This document shows positions 49,701-56,630 of a DNA stretch of 56,630 nucleotides, in pieces. The stretch is from Pseudideonella sakaiensis (lineage in GTDB: Bacteria; Pseudomonadota; Gammaproteobacteria; Burkholderiales; Burkholderiaceae_C), in NCBI RefSeq assembly GCF_001293525.1, contig NZ_BBYR01000028.1:1-56630 (forward strand), given 5' to 3'. The number at the start of each line of letters is the position of its first letter. The first letter of the stretch is position 1. The notes below the pieces were generated by a model. The model was not told where the DNA came from and did not search any database. It saw only the letters and a program-made list of their open reading frames with translations. The translations under genes were made by a program, and so were the position numbers.

Positions 49701-50471
49701 TCAGGCGCCGTGCGCGTCGATCCAGCCCGGCAGCTCGGCCACGCTGTCCAGCCAGGCCTCGGCGCCGGCCAGTCGCTCGCGGGCCCGCGCGCGGTGCCGG
49801 GCCTGCTGCGCCGGCGCGAGCGCCTGCCAGTCCGACGGCGCCAGGCCGACCTCGTTGCCGCAGGCCGTGAGGGCCACGCAGCGTGCGCCCGCCTGGCGCG
49901 CCTCGGCGATGTCGGCCGGCGTGTCGCCGACCTTCAGCACCTCGGCCATCGGGTAGACGCCGAAGCGTTCGGCGAGCCGGAACAGGGCCCACGGCGCCGG
50001 GCGGCCCTGGGGCAGTTCGTCGGCGCAGATCACCGGGCCGGGGTCCAGGCCGGCGGCCCGGGCGGCCGGCTCCAGGCGGTCCATCATCGCCCGCGTGTAG
50101 CCGCTGCCGCTGGCCACCGCGATGCCGCGCGCGCGCAGCGCGGCAAGCGCCTGCGGCACGCCGTCGATCGGGCGCGCGTGCGACGGCAGCACCTCGAGCA
50201 GCCGGTCGGTGAAGGCCGCATAGAGGCGCTCGACACGCTCGGCCGGGTCCAGCGCCGCGAGCGCCGGCGGCAGCCGGTCCGCCACGTCGGGCCGCTGCAG
50301 GATCTCGCGCACGTGGTCCCGCTTGTGGGCGCCCATCGGGCCGCGGGCGACGGCCTCGGTGATCGGCAGCCCGGCGGCGTCGAAGGCCTCGAGGAAGGCG
50401 ATGACGGGGGCGCGGCTGCCGAAGTCGACCAGCGTGCCGGCCCAGTCGAACACCACGAGTCGGATGCTCAT
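49701..50471 (-). CDS. phnX: Phosphonoacetaldehyde hydrolase (PhnX-type HAD hydrolase)
   Basis: 256 aa, PhnX length. HAD motif I FDWAGTLVDFGSRAP (nucleophile D9), cap lysine K50 in RGPMGAHKRDHVREI, which in PhnX forms the Schiff base with the substrate, motif II SGSGYTRAMM and motif III/IV LKVGDTPADIAEA. It hydrolyses the C-P bond of phosphonoacetaldehyde to acetaldehyde and phosphate. The usual partner PhnW (2-AEP transaminase) is missing. Its start overlaps the sulP stop by 4 nt, in an iclR-sulP-phnX operon. Confidence 0.85.
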   Translation of the reverse strand: MSIRLVVFDWAGTLVDFGSRAPVIAFLEAFDAAGLPITEAVARGPMGAHKRDHVREILQRPDVADRLPPALAALDPAERVERLYAAFTDRLLEVLPSHARPIDGVPQALAALRARGIAVASGSGYTRAMMDRLEPAARAAGLDPGPVICADELPQGRPAPWALFRLAERFGVYPMAEVLKVGDTPADIAEARQAGARCVALTACGNEVGLAPSDWQALAPAQQARHRARARERLAGAEAWLDSVAELPGWIDAHGA

Positions 50472-52204
50472 CGAACGGTCTCCTGCGGTGCATCGAGCCG
50501 GGCACGGATCACGGCGACGGCATCCGCCCCGGCCGGATGCAGGGCCTCGGCGCCGAGCACCGCGTCCACGCCGGTGCGGCGCAGCGTCTCCATCACCTCG
50601 GGCTTGACGTGGTGCAGCTGCAGCGAGCCGCCGAGGGCGCGCCGGCGGCGCGCCTCGGCCGCGAGCATGTGCGCGCCGGCGTAGTCGACGAAGTTGACCG
50701 CGCCGGTGAGCAGCAGCAGGTGCCGGCGCTGCGGGTCGGCCTCGTCGATCGCCTGCATCGCCTCCGCGAGGTGGTTCACGGCGCCGAAGTAGATCGAGCC
50801 GTTGAGGCGCAGCACGGTCAGCGGCTCGCGGCCGGGCGGCGCCGGCTCGGTGCGGAACCAGTGCGGCCAGCCGTCGTCCCCCGGGCGCAGCGCGAGCAGC
50901 GGCGGGTGCGCGGTGCGCGCCAGGTAGACCAGCAGCGACAGCCCGACGCCGACGCCGATCGCCACCTCGAGGTTGAGGGTCAGCGTGGCCGCCAGCGTCG
51001 CCGCGAGGATCGCGGCCTCGGTGCGGTTGGCGCGCACGATCTCGCGCATGTGCTTGAGGTCGAACAGGCCCCAGGCCACGACGAACAGGATGCCGGCCAT
51101 GGCCGGGATCGGCAGGTAGACCGCCAGCGGCGCGAGGAAGAGCAGGATCACCAGCAGGCAGACGGCCGACAGGATCGCCGCCAGCGGCGTGCGCGCGCCG
51201 GCCTCGTAGTTCAGGCCGCTGCGGTTGAAGCTGCCGCTGGAGGCGTAGCCGGAGAAGAAGGCGCCGACGATGTTGGACAGGCCCTGGCCGACGAACTCCT
51301 GGTTGCCGTCGATGCGCTGGTGGGTGCGCAGCGCGATCGCGCGCGAGATCGACACCGCCTCGGTCAGCGCGAGCAGCGCCACGGCCATCGCGATCGGCAG
51401 CAGCCGCTCGAGGGTCTGCAGCGACAGGTCGGGCCGGGACAGCGGCGGCAGGCCGATCTTCAAGGCCCCGATGCTGCGGATGCCGGTGGCCTCGGCGCCG
51501 CCGGCCAGCGCGTTCAGCGCCGCGGCCACCAGGCTGCCGGCCACCATGCCGACGATCATGTGCGGCACGCGCGGCAGCCAGCGCCGGCAGGCCAGGCTGG
51601 CCGCCACGGTGGCCAGCGCGGTGCCGGTGACCCAGGGATTGACCTGGGCCAGCTGGCTGCCGAGCGCCGCCAGCACCCGCCAGACGGAGGCGCCGCGCTC
51701 GATGTCGATGCCGAAGAAGTTGCGCACCTGGCTGGCCGCGATCAGGACCGCGGCCCCGGAGGTGAAGCCGACCACCACCGTGTGCGAGACGAAGTTCACC
51801 AGCGTGCCGAGCCGGAACAGCCCGAGCGCGAGCTGGATCAGCCCGACCAGCAGGGTCAGCGTGAGCACCAGCGCCACGTACTCGGCGCTGCCGGCCTCGG
51901 CCAGCGGGCCGATGGTCGCGAACACGACGATCGAGATCGCCGTCGTCGGCCCCGACACCAGGTGCCAGGACGAACCCCAGAGCGCGGCGACGATCGCGGG
52001 CAGCATCGCCGCATAGAGCCCGTACTCCGGCGGCATGCCGGCGATGGTGGCGAAAGCCACGCCCTGCGGCACCAGCACCAGGCCGCCGGTCAGGCCGGCG
52101 ATCGCATCGCGCTTCAGGGTCTCGCGGCCGAGCGCGGGCCAGCGGTGGACCGCGGGCCAGAGCGGGCGCAGCGTGGGCGGCAGGGCCTCTCGCAGGCCGC
52201 TCAC
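50468..52204 (-). CDS. SulP family anion transporter with STAS domain
   Basis: 578 aa. Sulfate_transp membrane domain with about 10-12 helices (DAIAGLTGGLVLVPQGVAFATIAGMPPEYGLYAAMLPAIVAALWGSS...GQGLSNIVGAFFSGYASSGSFNRSGLNYEAGA) and a C-terminal STAS domain (about 455-570: LTVLRLNGSIYFGAVNHLAEAM...AVNFVDYAGAHMLAAEA). Moves sulfate, bicarbonate or organic anions across the inner membrane. ATGA overlaps with iclR upstream and phnX downstream suggest a role linked to the phnX substrate or product, for example a phosphonate or other anion (inference). Confidence 0.92.
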   Translation of the reverse strand: MSGLREALPPTLRPLWPAVHRWPALGRETLKRDAIAGLTGGLVLVPQGVAFATIAGMPPEYGLYAAMLPAIVAALWGSSWHLVSGPTTAISIVVFATIGPLAEAGSAEYVALVLTLTLLVGLIQLALGLFRLGTLVNFVSHTVVVGFTSGAAVLIAASQVRNFFGIDIERGASVWRVLAALGSQLAQVNPWVTGTALATVAASLACRRWLPRVPHMIVGMVAGSLVAAALNALAGGAEATGIRSIGALKIGLPPLSRPDLSLQTLERLLPIAMAVALLALTEAVSISRAIALRTHQRIDGNQEFVGQGLSNIVGAFFSGYASSGSFNRSGLNYEAGARTPLAAILSAVCLLVILLFLAPLAVYLPIPAMAGILFVVAWGLFDLKHMREIVRANRTEAAILAATLAATLTLNLEVAIGVGVGLSLLVYLARTAHPPLLALRPGDDGWPHWFRTEPAPPGREPLTVLRLNGSIYFGAVNHLAEAMQAIDEADPQRRHLLLLTGAVNFVDYAGAHMLAAEARRRRALGGSLQLHHVKPEVMETLRRTGVDAVLGAEALHPAGADAVAVIRARLDAPQETVR

Positions 52205-52974
52205 AGCAACTCACCCATGCGTTCCGCGGCGCGGCGCAGGGCCGGCAGGCGGGCCAGGGCCTGGTCCATCGGCATGCGGGCGCTGGGGGCGTGCACGGCC
52301 AGCGCGGCGCGCACCTGGCCGTCGCGGTCACGCACCGGCACCGCCACGGCCACCAGGCCGGCGATGTATTCCTCGTGGTCGGTCGCGTAGTCGCGCGCGG
52401 CGATCGCCTCGCATTCGGCGCGCAGCGCGGCGGCCTCGGTCAGGGTGTTGGCGGTCATCCGCGGCAGCGCCAGCGCATGCAGCAGCGGCTCGCGCCGGCC
52501 GGGCGCCATCAGCGCGAGGAAGAGCTTGCCGCTGGCGGTGCAGTGCAGCGGCACGTGGGAGCCGACGTCCAGCGTCAGGCGCAGCGGCCAGCGTGCCTCG
52601 ACGCGGTCGAGGTAGAGCACCTCGGCGCCGTCGAGCGTCGTGAAGTTGCAGGTCTCGCCGACCTCCTGCACCAGCGCGTCCAGCACCGCGTGGCGCTGGC
52701 CGCGCTGCTCGCCGTGGTTCAGCGTGTCCAGCGCGAGGCGGCGCAGCGCGGGGCCGGCGGCGAAGGACTTCTCGTCGAGGTCGCGCGCCAGCCAGCCGCT
52801 GGCCAGCAGTGCCGTGCACAGCCGGTGCACCGTCGCCTTCGGCAGCGCCAGGCGCTGCGCGAGCTCGGCCAGGCCGAGCGCACGGCCTTCATCGGCCAAC
52901 AGGGCGAGCAGGCGCAGCGACCGCTCGGCCGAGCCGCCGCCGCGCTCCTCGGCGTCCGCTGTCGTGACGCTCAT
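52201..52974 (-). CDS. IclR family transcriptional regulator
   Basis: 257 aa. Winged HTH at about 15-75 (AERSLRLLALLADEGRALGLAELAQRLALPKATVHRLCTALLASGWLARD) and an IclR effector domain (about 85-250: GETCNFTTLDGAEVLYLDRVEARWPLRLTLDVGSHVPLHCTASGKLFLAL). First gene of the iclR-sulP-phnX operon, divergent from the GMC oxidoreductase. The two GGAACG-N3-CGTTCC palindromes between them are its likely binding sites. Confidence 0.93.
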   Translation of the reverse strand: MSVTTADAEERGGGSAERSLRLLALLADEGRALGLAELAQRLALPKATVHRLCTALLASGWLARDLDEKSFAAGPALRRLALDTLNHGEQRGQRHAVLDALVQEVGETCNFTTLDGAEVLYLDRVEARWPLRLTLDVGSHVPLHCTASGKLFLALMAPGRREPLLHALALPRMTANTLTEAAALRAECEAIAARDYATDHEEYIAGLVAVAVPVRDRDGQVRAALAVHAPSARMPMDQALARLPALRRAAERMGELL

Positions 52975-52994
52975 GCGGGTAATCCTTAGGAATC

Positions 52995-53009
52995 GGAACG
53001 TTGCGTTCC
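52995..53009. promoter_or_regulatory. IclR operator candidate 1
   Basis: GGAACGTTGCGTTCC, perfect 6-3-6 dyad, 21 bp upstream of the iclR start. Confidence 0.8.
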
Positions 53010-53038
53010 AAAAATGTCGCCCCTAGTATCGCCGAACC

Positions 53039-53053
53039 GGAACGCGCCGTTCC
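53039..53053. promoter_or_regulatory. IclR operator candidate 2
   Basis: GGAACGCGCCGTTCC, perfect 6-3-6 dyad with arms identical to candidate 1, centres 44 bp apart, 31 bp upstream of the GMC oxidoreductase start. Confidence 0.8.
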
Positions 53054-53084
53054 GCTAATCGAATCAGGGCTTGCCCGCATCTGC

Positions 53085-54746
53085 ATGGACGCATCGTTCG
53101 ATCACATCGTCGTGGGCGCCGGCTCGGCCGGCTGCGTGCTGGCCGGCCGGCTGAGCGAAGACCCCGCCACCCGCGTGCTGCTGCTCGAGGCCGGCCCGCC
53201 GGACCGCTCGCTGTGGATCCACCTGCCGATCGGCTACGGCAAGACCATGTGGGACAAGCGCCTGAACTGGTGCTTCGAGACCGACCCGGACCCGAACATG
53301 AACGGCCGGCGCATCTACTGGCCGCGCGGGCGCACGCTGGGCGGCTCGAGCTCGATCAACGGGCTGATCTACATCCGCGGCCAGCACGAGGACTACGACG
53401 CCTGGGCGGCCGCCGGCAACGCCGGCTGGAGCCACGCGGAGCTGCTGCCCTACTTCCGCCGCTCCGAGGGCAACGCGCGCGGCGGTGACCGCTGGCACGG
53501 CGGCGATGGCCCGCTGAAGGTCTCGGACATCGGCGCGAAGCACCCGCTGATCGAGGCCTTCATCGCCGGCGCCGAATCGATCGGCGTGCCGCGCACCGAG
53601 GACTTCAACGGCGCGCGCCAGGAAGGCGCCGGCTACTACCAGCTGACCACCCACCGCGGCTGGCGCTGCAGCACCGCGGTGGCCTACCTGCGGCCGGCGC
53701 GCGGCCGGCCGAACCTGCGCGTCGAGACGGACGCCCACGTGACGGGGCTGGTGTTCGAGGGCCGGCGCGCGGTCGGCGTGCGCTACCGCCAGCACGGGCA
53801 GGACCACGAGGTGCGCTGCCGCGGCGAGGTGCTGCTGGCGGCGGGCGCGCTGCAGTCGCCGCAGCTGCTGCAGCTGTCCGGCGTCGGCGACCCGGCGCTG
53901 CTGGCGCGCCACGGCATCCCGCTGCGCCACGCGCTGCCGGGCGTCGGCGAGAACCTGCAGGACCACCTGCAGTTCCGGCTGATCTTCGAGTGCACGCAGC
54001 CGATCACCACCAACGACGAGCTGAACTCGTGGCTGGGCCAGGCGAAGATCGGCCTGCAGTGGCTGCTGGCGCGCAAGGGCCCGCTGGCGGTGGGCATCAA
54101 CCAGGGCGGCTGCTTCATGAAGGCGCTGCCCGGCGAGACGGCCACGCCGGACATCCAGTTCCACGTGGCCACGCTGTCGGCGGAGATGGCCGGCGGCCAG
54201 GTGCATCCGTTCTCGGGCTTCACCTTCTCGGTCTGCCAGCTGCGGCCCAGCTCGCGCGGGCACGTGCGCATCCGCTCGACCGACCCCTTCGAGCCGCCGG
54301 AGATGCAGCCGAACTACCTGTCCACCGACCTGGACCGCCGCACCGCGATCGCCGCGGTCAAGGCGGCGCGCGCGATCGCGGCCAGCGCGCCGATGCGCGG
54401 CCTGGTCAAGCGCGAGGTCAAGCCCGGCCCGGCCGCCGCCGACGACGCCGCGATCCTCGAGTTCTGCCGCAACGCCGGCGCCACCATCTTCCACCCCAGC
54501 GGCACCTGCAAGATGGGGCGCGACGCGCTGGCGGTGGTGGACGAGCGGCTGCGCGTGCACGGGCTGGAGGGCCTGCGCGTGGTCGACTGCTCCGTGATGC
54601 CGACGCTCGTGTCCGGCAACACCAACGCCCCGGTCGTCGCGATGGCCGAGAAGGCGGTGGACATGATTCGCGAGGACGCTGCCCGCGGGCGGCTCGCGCA
54701 ACCCCAGGGGGCCACCGCCCCCGCCCTGCAAACCGTGGAAGCCTAG
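53085..54746 (+). CDS. GMC family FAD-dependent alcohol oxidoreductase
   Basis: 553 aa. The FAD-binding start DHIVVGAGSAGCVLAGRLSEDP, signature 1 PRGRTLGGSSSINGLIYIRG, signature 2 AGALQSPQLLQLSGVGDP, and C-terminal catalytic region FHPSGTCKMG plus GNTNAPVVAMAEKAVDMI, as in choline dehydrogenase-like enzymes. Oxidises a primary alcohol to an aldehyde with FAD. Start ATG 53085 (MDASFDHIVVG); the longer frame covers the operators. The choline-specific call is not supported, because no betB is adjacent. Followed 8 bp later by a TRAP binding protein. Confidence 0.92.
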   Translation: MDASFDHIVVGAGSAGCVLAGRLSEDPATRVLLLEAGPPDRSLWIHLPIGYGKTMWDKRLNWCFETDPDPNMNGRRIYWPRGRTLGGSSSINGLIYIRGQHEDYDAWAAAGNAGWSHAELLPYFRRSEGNARGGDRWHGGDGPLKVSDIGAKHPLIEAFIAGAESIGVPRTEDFNGARQEGAGYYQLTTHRGWRCSTAVAYLRPARGRPNLRVETDAHVTGLVFEGRRAVGVRYRQHGQDHEVRCRGEVLLAAGALQSPQLLQLSGVGDPALLARHGIPLRHALPGVGENLQDHLQFRLIFECTQPITTNDELNSWLGQAKIGLQWLLARKGPLAVGINQGGCFMKALPGETATPDIQFHVATLSAEMAGGQVHPFSGFTFSVCQLRPSSRGHVRIRSTDPFEPPEMQPNYLSTDLDRRTAIAAVKAARAIAASAPMRGLVKREVKPGPAAADDAAILEFCRNAGATIFHPSGTCKMGRDALAVVDERLRVHGLEGLRVVDCSVMPTLVSGNTNAPVVAMAEKAVDMIREDAARGRLAQPQGATAPALQTVEA

Positions 54747-54754
54747 GAGACGAC

Positions 54755-55867
54755 ATGACCACGAAGATGACCCGCCGCCTCGCGCTCGGAGCCGGCGCCG
54801 GCACGCTGCTCGCCGCACCGATGCTGCCCGCGCGCGCGCAGTCGACGGCGCGTCTGAAGATCCAGACCGCCGTGCCCAGCTCGAGCATCTACTTCGACCT
54901 GCTGAAGCGCTTCGCCGACCGGGCCGACAAGATGTCCAACGGGCGGCTGAAGATGGAGATGCTGCCCGACGGCGCGGTCGTCGCGGCCTTCGAGATCATG
55001 GACGCGGTCGACAAGGGCGTGGTCGACGGCGGCTACGCCTGGACCCACTACTGGTCCGGCAAGAACACCGCCGCCGGCCTGTTCTCCAACCCGGCCGCCG
55101 GCGGCGGCACCGGCATGGACCAGCTGTCGCACGTGGCCTGGATCTTCCAGGGCGGCGGCAACGCGCTGTTCAAGAAGTTCTACCAGGAGGTGCTGAAGGT
55201 CGACATCGAGCCGGTGTTCATCCAGCCGATGGGCCCGGACCCGCTGGGCTGGTTCCGCGCGCCGATCAACTCGCTGGCCGACTTCCGCAAGCTGAAGTAC
55301 CGCTGCCCGCCCGGGCTGGTGGGCGAGATCTTCAAGGAGATGGGCGTCAACGCGGTGGCGATGCCGGGCGGCGAGATCGTGCCGGCCGCGCAGCGCGGCG
55401 TGCTGGACGCGGCCGAGTGGATCGGGCCGGCGGACGACCTCGCGCTGGGCTTCCACACGGTGTTCAAGCACTACTACCTGCAGGGCCTGCACCAGAGCAG
55501 CGACGTGGGCGAGGTGATCTTCAACCGCGCCACCTACAACAAGCTCGCGCCGGACCTGAAGGAGATCATCCAGGCTGCGGCGATGGCCTCGATGACCGAG
55601 ACCTACACCTACAACGTCTGGCGCAACGCGCAGGCGGTGGCCAAGCTGAAGACCGAGTTCAAGGTGGCGATCCACGACACCCCGGCCGACATCTTCCCCG
55701 CCTTCATCAAGGCCACCAACACGATCTACGACCGCGAGGCCGGCAAGAACGCCTTCTTCAAGGAGGTGCTGGAGTCGCAGCGCGCCTTCGCGAAGACCAC
55801 CGTGCCGTACTGGAACAAGATCAACGGCCTGTATTTCAACCTGGGCACCCAGTCGCCCAACGCCTGA
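54755..55867 (+). CDS. TRAP transporter substrate-binding protein (DctP family)
   Basis: 370 aa. MTTKMTRRLALGAGAGTLLAAPMLPARAQ is a signal peptide with a twin-arginine-like RR, then a DctP fold with LKIQTAVPSSSIYFDLLKRFADRADKMSNGRLKMEMLPDGAVV, FRKLKYRCPPGLVGEIFKEMGVNAVAMPGGEIVPAAQRGVLDAAEWIGP. It resembles the TRAP subgroup binding alpha-keto acids/mannitol-type ligands (the RCPPG arginine binds carboxylate in relatives). AGGAG precedes the start. Captures the substrate in the periplasm. Confidence 0.92.
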   Translation: MTTKMTRRLALGAGAGTLLAAPMLPARAQSTARLKIQTAVPSSSIYFDLLKRFADRADKMSNGRLKMEMLPDGAVVAAFEIMDAVDKGVVDGGYAWTHYWSGKNTAAGLFSNPAAGGGTGMDQLSHVAWIFQGGGNALFKKFYQEVLKVDIEPVFIQPMGPDPLGWFRAPINSLADFRKLKYRCPPGLVGEIFKEMGVNAVAMPGGEIVPAAQRGVLDAAEWIGPADDLALGFHTVFKHYYLQGLHQSSDVGEVIFNRATYNKLAPDLKEIIQAAAMASMTETYTYNVWRNAQAVAKLKTEFKVAIHDTPADIFPAFIKATNTIYDREAGKNAFFKEVLESQRAFAKTTVPYWNKINGLYFNLGTQSPNA

Positions 55868-55922
55868 CCCGCCCCGGCGGGTTTCCTGCGCGCCGCCCGC
55901 CGCCCTCGCCGGCGCGGCCGGT

Positions 55923-55946
55923 GCCGGCCCCGCCCGCGGGGCCGGC
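55923..55946 (+). promoter_or_regulatory. Strong hairpin between dctP and dctQ
   Basis: Perfect 10-bp GC stem (GCCGGCCCCG / CGGGGCCGGC) with a 4-nt loop in the 151-bp dctP-dctQ gap, without a T-run. Such hairpins can protect the upstream binding-protein mRNA or attenuate read-through. The rest of the gap holds nothing recognisable. Confidence 0.55.
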
Positions 55947-56018
55947 CGACCGGCCCCCGGCGAGCCCGCACCGGGCGGCGCCTGCACGCCGCCACCACGA
56001 CAACGAGAAAGACACGCG

Positions 56019-56570
56019 ATGACCGCCGATTCCGCCTGGGCCCGGGCCGCGCGCCGACTGGATCCGATCGCGATCTGGTCCGGCCGCCTGGCCTGCCTGA
56101 TGCTGATCCCGCTGGTGCTGGGCCTGAGCTGGGAGGTGGTGGCCCGCTACGCCTTCAATGCGCCGACGCAGTGGGCCTACGACCTCACCTTCATGCTCTA
56201 CGGCACCTTCTTCATGCTGGGCGGCGCCTTCACGCTGCAACGCAAGGGCCACGTGCGCACCGACATGTACTACGACCGCTGGTCGCCGCGGCGCCAGGCG
56301 GTGATCGACATCGTCTGCTACCTGGTGATCTTCATGCCCTTCGTCGCGGTCTTCGTGTTCACCGGCTGGGGCTACTTCTGGAAGGCCTTCACCACCAACG
56401 AGACCTTCGTCAGCAGCGCCTGGCAGCCGATCACCTGGCCCTTCAAGCTGGCGATGCCGCTGACCGGCGTGCTGCTGATGATCCAGGGCGTGAGCGAGGT
56501 CTTCAAGTGCCTGCACGTGCTGCAGCACGGCCAGTGGCCGGACGAGCGCAACCCCGAATTCCAGGCCTGA
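56019..56570 (+). CDS. TRAP transporter small permease (DctQ family)
   Basis: 183 aa. Four membrane helices expected: about 22-42, 57-75, 98-118 and 145-165; family motifs WEVVARYAFNAPTQWAYDLTFMLYGTFFMLGGAFTLQRKGHVRTDMYYDRW. Partner of DctM in the inner membrane. ATG 56019 is preceded by a purine-rich GAGAAAGA. Confidence 0.93.
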   Translation: MTADSAWARAARRLDPIAIWSGRLACLMLIPLVLGLSWEVVARYAFNAPTQWAYDLTFMLYGTFFMLGGAFTLQRKGHVRTDMYYDRWSPRRQAVIDIVCYLVIFMPFVAVFVFTGWGYFWKAFTTNETFVSSAWQPITWPFKLAMPLTGVLLMIQGVSEVFKCLHVLQHGQWPDERNPEFQA

Positions 56571-56598
56571 GCGCCGTCACCGAAGGACTCGTCCGACC

Positions 56599-56630
56599 AT
56601 GAGTGATCCCGTCCTCGGCCTGGTGGCACT
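56599..56630 (+). CDS. TRAP transporter large permease (DctM family), first codons only
   Basis: ATG 56599 with AAGGA 13 nt upstream gives MSDPVLGLVA before the window ends. Assigned from position, 28 bp after dctQ; the visible residues alone do not identify it. Confidence 0.6.
   Translation, partial: MSDPVLGLVA

Noticed and set aside
53001-53084. Earlier start for the GMC oxidoreductase
   Set aside because: The extension covers both IclR dyads, and the FAD motif already begins at residue 7 from ATG 53085.
53085-54746. Choline dehydrogenase (betA) assignment for the GMC oxidoreductase
   Set aside because: No betaine aldehyde dehydrogenase or BetI nearby; the context is phnX/SulP/IclR/TRAP instead.

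Overview
The window is a chromosomal stretch of a very GC-rich betaproteobacterium, most likely order Burkholderiales. The base composition and strong C/G third-position codon use suggest this. So do a Bug-type (tripartite tricarboxylate family) binding protein, a GspA/GspB pair, ureEFG, GluQ-RS next to an FKBP, and REP-like repeats at a gene end. I saw no rRNA, intact tRNA, phage gene, transposase or CRISPR array. Genes are packed on both strands, often with start/stop overlaps inside operons.

Layout. 1-2.6 kb (-): gspB (cut by the window edge) and a gspA/exeA-like ATPase, both with hexanucleotide low-complexity tracts. 2.7-6.2 kb (+): serC, then the urease metallochaperone genes ureE (huge His tail), ureF and ureG, without ureDABC. 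6.3-8.8 kb: FMN reductase and pirin (-) divergent from a LysR regulator (+). 8.8-11.3 kb (+): gluQ, an FKBP and a transglutaminase-like protease. 11.5-15.5 kb: a receiver-only response regulator, a polysaccharide deacetylase (-), a NarL/LuxR-type response regulator (-), and a small stress/envelope cluster (DUF1328, DUF883/YqjD-like, ferritin-like, BON lipoprotein). An almost identical 18-bp palindrome lies upstream of the single-domain regulator and in the control region shared by the LuxR-type regulator and the stress cluster. 15.5-21 kb: acyl-CoA synthetase (-), DnaQ-like exonuclease (+), three tandem 93-bp hairpin repeats, a fatty acid desaturase (-) and an RsmB-type rRNA methylase (-).

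21-43.6 kb is an accessory catabolic region. A TauABC-like importer is followed upstream by a LacI-governed SDR / Bug protein / N-acyl-D-amino-acid deacylase operon with two operator-like palindromes. Next comes a MocR regulator divergent from a long (+) cluster: SnoaL-like protein, DAO-family FAD oxidase, a complete Dpp-type ABC importer, two paralogous YtcJ-like amidohydrolases and a COG0523 GTPase. Matching direct repeats lie in both promoters of this cluster. Between the paralogous amidohydrolases is 777 bp of minisatellite, nested palindromes and a duplicated ~200-bp element.

43.6-56.6 kb: a PAS-like/zinc-motif protein (-), a large esterase lipoprotein with a dockerin-like tail (-), an AraC regulator with an apparent 1-nt frameshift (-), two uncharacterised (+) genes, and an iclR-sulP-phnX operon (-) divergent from a GMC oxidoreductase and a TRAP importer (+, running off the window). 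Two identical-architecture palindromes lie in that divergent promoter. The recurring theme is importer plus oxidoreductase/hydrolase plus dedicated regulator, with operators readable directly in the sequence.
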